From an archaeon (GTDB lineage: Archaea > Thermoproteota > Nitrososphaeria > Nitrososphaerales > Gagatemarchaeaceae), in NCBI GenBank assembly GCA_021823325.1, contig JAKAOG010000004.1, positions 62,001 through 126,000 of the forward strand: a stretch of 64,000 nucleotides of DNA, read 5' to 3'. Shown here piece by piece: positions 60,431-64,000 of this stretch. Position numbers and translations under genes: made by a program. Within the stretch, counting starts at the first letter, position 1. Every line of letters starts with the position of its first letter. The notes beneath the pieces were generated by a model, which worked only from the letters and a program-made list of their open reading frames with translations, was not told where the DNA came from and did no database searches.

Positions 60431-61007
60431 TCAAGAGATCCTGAACCGCCTGAAGTTGTTCGGGATGAACAACCTTACGCTCGAAAAGGAGCTTCTCAAG
60501 CTCGAAAAGTCGGGAATAAACATCGGCCGCTCCACTTCAATCAAGAGCGAAGAGGTTGTTGATACAGACCTATTCGAATCGGAACTCCTTGCAAGAGGTC
60601 AGAAGATGGCTGACTTCTACGTACTGTACTATTGCATCGAAAACACTATTCGGGCGTTAATCTTGGAACGAATGGTCGAAAAACATGGAGCCACATGGTG
60701 GGATACGAAGGTGCCAACGAAGGTCAAAGATGAAGTGAGAGATCGCCAAGAAAGGGAGAAAGACACGCCGATGGCAATCAGATCAACTGACCCACTTGCC
60801 TACACGACTTTTGGAGAATTAATTGTCATATTGGACGCCAACTGGACCGACTTTGCGGACACCATTCGAAGCCAGAAGGCCATGCAAAAGATACTATCTG
60901 AGCTCAACTCCCTTAGAGGAGTCGTAGCCCACAGCGCAGATCTCAGCGACGACGACATCGACAGATTCAAACTCCTAATCAGAGACTGGCTTAGAATACA
61001 GACTTGA
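60423..61007 (+). CDS. Swt1-like HEPN domain protein (putative RNase)
   Basis: 194 residues. The C-terminal two-thirds match the Swt1-type HEPN domain: YYCIENTIRALILERMVEKH, then a loop with GATWWDTKVPTKVKDEVRDR, and SLRGVVAHSADLSDDDIDRF. The catalytic R-x4-H motif is RGVVAH (R165, H170), although the usual polar residue after Arg is Gly here. HEPN RNases act in toxin-antitoxin and antiviral systems. The 8-base overlap with DUF5343 marks an operon of two proteins likely made in step. Confidence 0.82.
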   Translation: MSNQEILNRLKLFGMNNLTLEKELLKLEKSGINIGRSTSIKSEEVVDTDLFESELLARGQKMADFYVLYYCIENTIRALILERMVEKHGATWWDTKVPTKVKDEVRDRQEREKDTPMAIRSTDPLAYTTFGELIVILDANWTDFADTIRSQKAMQKILSELNSLRGVVAHSADLSDDDIDRFKLLIRDWLRIQT

Positions 61008-61184
61008 CTTTTCGGCCTAGCGACCGAACTTGTTGCGCCGAGCGTAAGCTGGCGCGCCGTGCTTCGCCCGGCGCTCCCCTGCTGGGGACACATCGTAAGG
61101 ATGTTTTCCCAAGCCCTTTCAGAACCCCTCCTCGGACCCGACAAACGAGACACGCAAGGCTTAAGCCACGTGTTTGGTAGAGCC
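61008..61184. promoter_or_regulatory. Gap with promoter of the HNH gene
   Basis: GC-rich first half without a recognised gene; CTTAAG (61160-61165) about 25 bases before the ATG at 61185 is the likely TATA-type element of a leaderless HNH mRNA. Confidence 0.4.
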
Positions 61185-61721
61185 ATGAACCAGCAAACAT
61201 TGTTCTCTGACGAAGAAAGGAGGACAAAGCCGACCGCCGCACTGAAGCGCCTTGTCTACAGTCGGGACAAGGGCATCTGTAGGCTCTGCAATGAAAAAGT
61301 AGACCCATTCGACTTCGACATTGGCCACAATACGGCCTTCGCTAGAGGAGGGAAGCTCAATTTCAAGAACGCCATACTCCTGCATCCGAAATGCAACAGG
61401 TCGATGCAGAAGCTGAATCTGAAACAGGCAAGAGAGGCGCTGGGGATGCCAGAGTCCCAAGAGGAAACCAGCAAGCGCATCCTGAAGACTTTGGGCACGA
61501 ATCAACTAAAGAGACTCGCCAAGGACAATTTCATCAAACTGAAACCCAAAGTGGAAAAGGGATGGTTCTCAAACGATGTCGTCCAACCATCAAAACTGCA
61601 ATATGTGAACGCGCTTGCGAAGGTGCTAAACCCCGAACAAATCAAGACCAAGCTCGCCTCCTCACCAAAACCTCAGAAGAGAAGACGCGCGCCCAAGAAG
61701 AAGAGCTTCTGGTCATTCTAG
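61185..61721 (+). CDS. HNH endonuclease family protein
   Basis: 178 residues from the ATG at 61185; a longer frame to 61059 is unlikely because it crosses the promoter. HNH core: LVYSRDKGICRLCNEK (C32, C35), FDFDIGHNTAFARGGKLNFK (D45, H48), NAILLHPKCNRSMQKLN (H67, C70). This CxxC/HPxC arrangement is a zinc-stabilised HNH fold like those of the HNH/McrA type. The C-terminal half is helical with a strongly basic tail (KPQKRRRAPKKKSF), suited to DNA binding. Its position after the HEPN pair suggests a defence role. Confidence 0.82.
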   Translation: MNQQTLFSDEERRTKPTAALKRLVYSRDKGICRLCNEKVDPFDFDIGHNTAFARGGKLNFKNAILLHPKCNRSMQKLNLKQAREALGMPESQEETSKRILKTLGTNQLKRLAKDNFIKLKPKVEKGWFSNDVVQPSKLQYVNALAKVLNPEQIKTKLASSPKPQKRRRAPKKKSFWSF

Positions 61722-61866
61722 GTGGGGACGCATCGAGATTAGAGCGACCAGCAAAGATGAGGTCGTCTTCCTAGTCAGCATACAAGAGATTGAAAGTGAA
61801 ATTTCACGTGGAACTTCATACAGGGGAATCAATCAATTCTCGCCATCAAAGCACTTCAAGGGAACC

Positions 61867-62118
61867 ATGAAGGCCGACTCCAAAACGCGAATCTCATGGA
61901 AAAGAGTCGTAGGGACTTTGCGTGCCTCACCACTCCGAACGAGAATCGGGGAGCAGGACTGGCGTGTAGCAAAGTCGCTAGGGTATCTGCCACTCGACCT
62001 CGAAATAGATCTCGACCTCCATCCGGAGTTCAGGGGTAAGAATGAGAAAGACATCTTAGCACTAGTTAGCCAGACTCTTGCTATTGCCAAAGCGACGAAA
62101 GCCTGGTGGGAGTTGTGA
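61867..62118 (+). CDS. Small hypothetical protein; coding-like sequence extends upstream
   Basis: 83 residues from the ATG (SWKRVVGTLRASPLRTRIGE, PLDLEIDLDLHPEFRGKNEK). The same frame upstream, from about 61737, also looks coding (TSKDEVVFLVSIQEIESEIS, RGTSYRGINQFSPSKHFKG) and continues without a stop back into the HNH gene, but has no ordinary start codon. The real protein may be near 130 residues. No family recognised. Confidence 0.5.
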   Translation: MKADSKTRISWKRVVGTLRASPLRTRIGEQDWRVAKSLGYLPLDLEIDLDLHPEFRGKNEKDILALVSQTLAIAKATKAWWEL

Positions 62119-62148
62119 AGGTCGATCACGACGCCACGCCCTGGCCCT

Positions 62149-62451
62149 TTGCTTCTTCCACGACCTAGTGGACATGCGGAACAGGAATGGGATGCCATCC
62201 TTGACAGCGTCTTCAAGTGGCCGGACGCTCGACATATCAACATCCAGCTTCTCTCCGTCCTTAGGGCAACGGGCCTGGCGCATCACACGCTCAAACCGCT
62301 GACGAGTTGGAAGCTGGAGGCCAAGGAACTTCATCCAGGTTCACGCTTCCTCCTCGCCCTCTAGGAACGCCATTACTTTCGGGCCAACTGCCCCAGGTGC
62401 AACTTGGAGGGGAAACACGACACCTGCAAGGACGTCAAACCCATCATCTGA
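62149..62451 (+). pseudogene. Possible remnant of a zinc-finger gene with in-frame TAG
   Basis: A TTG-started frame (GHAEQEWDAILDSVFKWPDA) runs to a TAG at 62362-62364 and continues in the same frame with ERHYFRANCPRCNLEGKHDT followed by CKDVKPII and a TGA at 62449. The second part carries a convincing CxxC...C zinc motif but has no start of its own. A decayed gene is the simplest reading. The remaining 62452-62554 holds nothing I recognise. Confidence 0.35.
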
Positions 62452-62554
62452 AGCCGCCCACGGCGTCGCAGGCGGCGGAGAATAGCCCATTCAGTGATGA
62501 GTGCAGGGATTCGGGGCCGCACGCATCGCAAGGCCGCTGCGGTGGTGTATGCCT

Positions 62555-63079
62555 CTAACTCCAAGTCCTGCTTTCTGTGATTTCAGACTTTGACTTTGCC
62601 ACCGCATTGCAGGCTTTGCACACCCGATTGTAGTAGACGGCGTATTCGGCGTAGTGACGGTCAACTGCATCAGTGCTGTCCCTCACCATTCGGTCTGTGC
62701 TATCATTGACTATCTCTCGGTGCTGTGTGATAACATAATCCGTACTGACGCGGGTACGTCCTGTCGGCACGGACGATACCCTCTCCCAACGAAGCTTCCA
62801 CCTTGCACCGCAACTAGGACACGCCTTGCTAGAGTCGTATACCCTGTATCCAGTGTAACTGACGAGAGCGATAGGCGACAGAAGAGCCAACCCGAACTCG
62901 ATGTATACAGTAGAACAGTTTCCCCAATTGGTGCATGCCTGAGTGTTTTGCCCAAAGTAAGCACCGTAAGGTTGGGTGTATGGCTGGGTCCCTGACGCTA
63001 TCATTTGCCATAGACCCTGAAGGGCAAAGTACGAAATCAAGCTAAAGATGAACAATCCGGCAAAGGCCAGTTTGCTCAC
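62555..63079 (-). CDS. Membrane protein with cytoplasmic zinc ribbon
   Basis: 174 residues: a membrane span near the N-terminus (LAFAGLFIFSLISYFALQGL), a loop with CTNWGNC, a second span (IEFGLALLSPIALVSYTGYR), then CPSC (about residue 90) and CKAC (about 157) forming a split zinc ribbon with an acidic/polar segment between. The loop Cys pair could form a disulfide outside the cell. Function unknown. Confidence 0.65.
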   Translation of the reverse strand: MSKLAFAGLFIFSLISYFALQGLWQMIASGTQPYTQPYGAYFGQNTQACTNWGNCSTVYIEFGLALLSPIALVSYTGYRVYDSSKACPSCGARWKLRWERVSSVPTGRTRVSTDYVITQHREIVNDSTDRMVRDSTDAVDRHYAEYAVYYNRVCKACNAVAKSKSEITESRTWS

Positions 63080-63313
63080 GGTCGTTGTTGACTGCCTCCG
63101 TCACATAAGGCTTTAAGGCGTAAGCACGTTGAGAAGAGAGATTATGATGACCACACTCAACCGAGCCTACGACTCGCGCTGGTTGCCTTCCGGGCTAGAC
63201 TCACCTTATCCTACGGAGCTTTCCTTAATGCCACAGAGGCAGCACGTCGCATCGCACTAAAGAAGATGTAAGATTTTCAATGTTCCGCATTGCATATTAC
63301 GAACCCCATCCGT
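63080..63313. other. Intergenic stretch in the element
   Basis: About 230 bases between divergent genes. A 37-codon open frame from 63144 lacks a protein-like pattern. TGCATATTA (63291-63299) is a plausible TATA box about 27 bases before the ATG at 63323. Confidence 0.4.
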
Positions 63314-63322
63314 ATGAGCCAC

Positions 63323-63613
63323 ATGCCTGCTTATGCGATTGCAGATGTTGAGTGGCACGATGAAACCCAGCATGCGAAGGAGGCCGAGAACTTTTTCCAG
63401 ATACTCGAGAAGTATGGTGGAGAGTTTCTAGTCGCCAGCAATGACGTAAAAGTCTTCGAGGGACGATGGAAGCCCCGCACACTCATCATCATCAAGTTTC
63501 CGGACATGAAAGCGTTGCAGGCCTGGTACGACTCCAAGGAGTATGCCCCTCTGCTCGCCATGCGCCTGAAGTATGCAGATAGTAATGCGGTGGCCGTCGA
63601 GACAAAGGAATAG
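63323..63613 (+). CDS. DUF1330 family protein
   Basis: 96 residues from the ATG at 63323 (PAYAIADVEWHDETQHAKEA). The stretch EKYGGEFLVASNDVKVFEGR and KPRTLIIIKFPDMKALQAWY matches the DUF1330 family of dimeric ferredoxin-like alpha/beta proteins. Earlier ATGs at 63314 and 63290 are possible but the TATA box position favours 63323. Function unknown; possibly an acquired metabolic gene rather than part of the defence module. Confidence 0.8.
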   Translation: MPAYAIADVEWHDETQHAKEAENFFQILEKYGGEFLVASNDVKVFEGRWKPRTLIIIKFPDMKALQAWYDSKEYAPLLAMRLKYADSNAVAVETKE

Positions 63614-63659
63614 CCGAACCGCGCTTCTCATCCGGCTTGTTCGAACGCAGTCACGTGGC

Positions 63660-63673
63660 GTAATACGTATTAC
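63660..63673. repeat. 14-bp perfect palindrome
   Basis: GTAATACGTATTAC lies between two convergent genes (stops at 63613 and 63688), so it is not a promoter operator for either. It may be a protein-binding site, a terminator element or part of an attachment site. Confidence 0.5.
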
Positions 63674-63687
63674 AAACCCCGTCCCAG

Positions 63688-64000
63688 TCAGGGAGAGACC
63701 TTAGACAAAAGCCAAGTATACAGATCAGTCTTAAGCGTGCGGTTCCGCGGATTCTCGAAAATTATGAGAGGCCCGTCTTTTCCCTTGAGTTGGATGTGCA
63801 TTCTGGTGTATGGGTCGAAGAACGAGAGTTTCTTGACCATCAACACTTGAGCCATGTCGGCATATCTGAAGACAGCACTATCGTTTCTTCCCGTAAGCTC
63901 AGCGTGGTCGTCGTAGAAAAGACCTCTATTTACTGAGTGGAACCTAGGACGGATGAAAAGGACGAAGAAATACCCTGTGAGGACCACAAACCAAGCTAAG
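63688..64000 (-). CDS. Membrane-anchored PH-like protein, 5' part outside the window
   Basis: The frame enters from the right edge; 103 residues are visible. A hydrophobic segment (LAWFVVLTGYFFVLFI) is followed by an all-beta-like region (RGLFYDDHAELTGRNDSAVF, VLMVKKLSFFDPYTRMHIQL) resembling bacterial PH-domain membrane proteins. A GTG at 63987 could be a start, but the upstream codons also look coding. The function is unknown. Confidence 0.5.
   Translation of the reverse strand, partial: LAWFVVLTGYFFVLFIRPRFHSVNRGLFYDDHAELTGRNDSAVFRYADMAQVLMVKKLSFFDPYTRMHIQLKGKDGPLIIFENPRNRTLKTDLYTWLLSKVSP

Noticed and set aside
61391-61774. 127-codon frame overlapping the HNH gene
   Set aside because: Composition is a frame-shifted shadow of the HNH basic tail (Gln/Glu/Arg runs); no independent signals.
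62062-62334. 90-codon minus-strand frame in the degenerate part of the element
   Set aside because: A short stretch looks zinc-finger-like but there are only isolated cysteines, and the opposite strand has equal claims; not strong enough to call.
1-64000. CRISPR arrays, rRNA genes and insertion sequences
   Set aside because: I saw no regularly spaced repeats, no rRNA-like conserved blocks and no transposase or paired terminal repeats.

Overview
The window is a high-GC archaeal chromosome segment. It carries archaeal/eukaryotic-type ribosomal proteins (L15e, L19e, L32e, S3Ae, S4e), RNase P protein subunits, a group II chaperonin, FEN1, Pth2, TruD, DphB, an archaeal FAD synthetase, translin, an aEF-1beta gene and separate KEOPS genes (Kae1, Bud32, Pcc1). 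Gene content, TATA boxes placed about 25-30 nt before many start codons, and frequent TTG/GTG starts point to a TACK archaeon. My best guess is a heterotrophic relative of the Nitrososphaeria (Thaumarchaeota-like), but this is inferred from gene content only and no rRNA is present. An aerobic or respiratory lifestyle is suggested by succinate dehydrogenase, acyl-CoA dehydrogenase and a complete set of beta-oxidation enzymes.

Layout. 1-8059 (minus): spc-type ribosomal cluster from L22 down to the start of SecY, truncated at its 5' end (no S19/L2/L23/L4/L3 upstream). 8239-11570 (plus): succinate dehydrogenase in the order A-C-D-B, followed by a tiny membrane protein. 11819-17624 (minus): SUF Fe-S assembly genes sufC, sufB, sufD, a Rieske ferredoxin, sufS, sufU, with a similar AT-rich inverted repeat in front of sufC and of sufB; then a GAF/fRMsr protein and an aquaporin. 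19077-28020: thermosome, ornithine-cyclodeaminase family enzyme, small zinc-ribbon and DUF371 proteins, a mevalonate-pathway decarboxylase-like GHMP protein, SDR, HEAT protein, MDR oxidoreductase, Na+/solute symporter with its DUF3311 partner. 28268-28399 (minus): a tRNA-Lys(CUU) that I reconstruct only after removing three insertions, all at non-canonical positions. 28553-43731: diphthine synthase fused to DUF357, RibL, translin, an Hjc-like nuclease, thioesterase, metallo-hydrolase, threonine dehydratase, FEN1, aEF-1beta, geranylgeranyl reductase, Pth2, TruD, ferredoxin-NADP reductase, L15e, SerA-like dehydrogenase, a flavoprotein and a YchF-type GTPase.

43711-50023 (minus): a translation/KEOPS superoperon (Kae1, Bud32, S15, RecJ-like DHH, Pcc1, SerRS, S3Ae). 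50079-51164 (plus): exosome-associated RNA-binding protein, Pop5-like RNase P subunit and an SCP2 protein. 51161-58448: a fatty-acid/CoA cluster with DUF35 protein, thiolase, acyl-CoA dehydrogenase, bifunctional 3-hydroxyacyl-CoA dehydrogenase/enoyl-CoA hydratase, a second thiolase and a class III CoA-transferase.

58516-64000 looks like a foreign integrated element: lower GC, different codon use, looser gene packing and degenerate stretches. It opens with a tyrosine recombinase whose reading frame has no ordinary start codon, followed by a tightly coupled DUF5343 + Swt1-like HEPN pair with its own TATA box, an HNH nuclease, remnants, a zinc-ribbon membrane protein, a DUF1330 protein and a partial membrane protein. 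The DUF5343-HEPN pair, possibly with the HNH nuclease, is my best candidate for an undescribed defence or toxin-like system.
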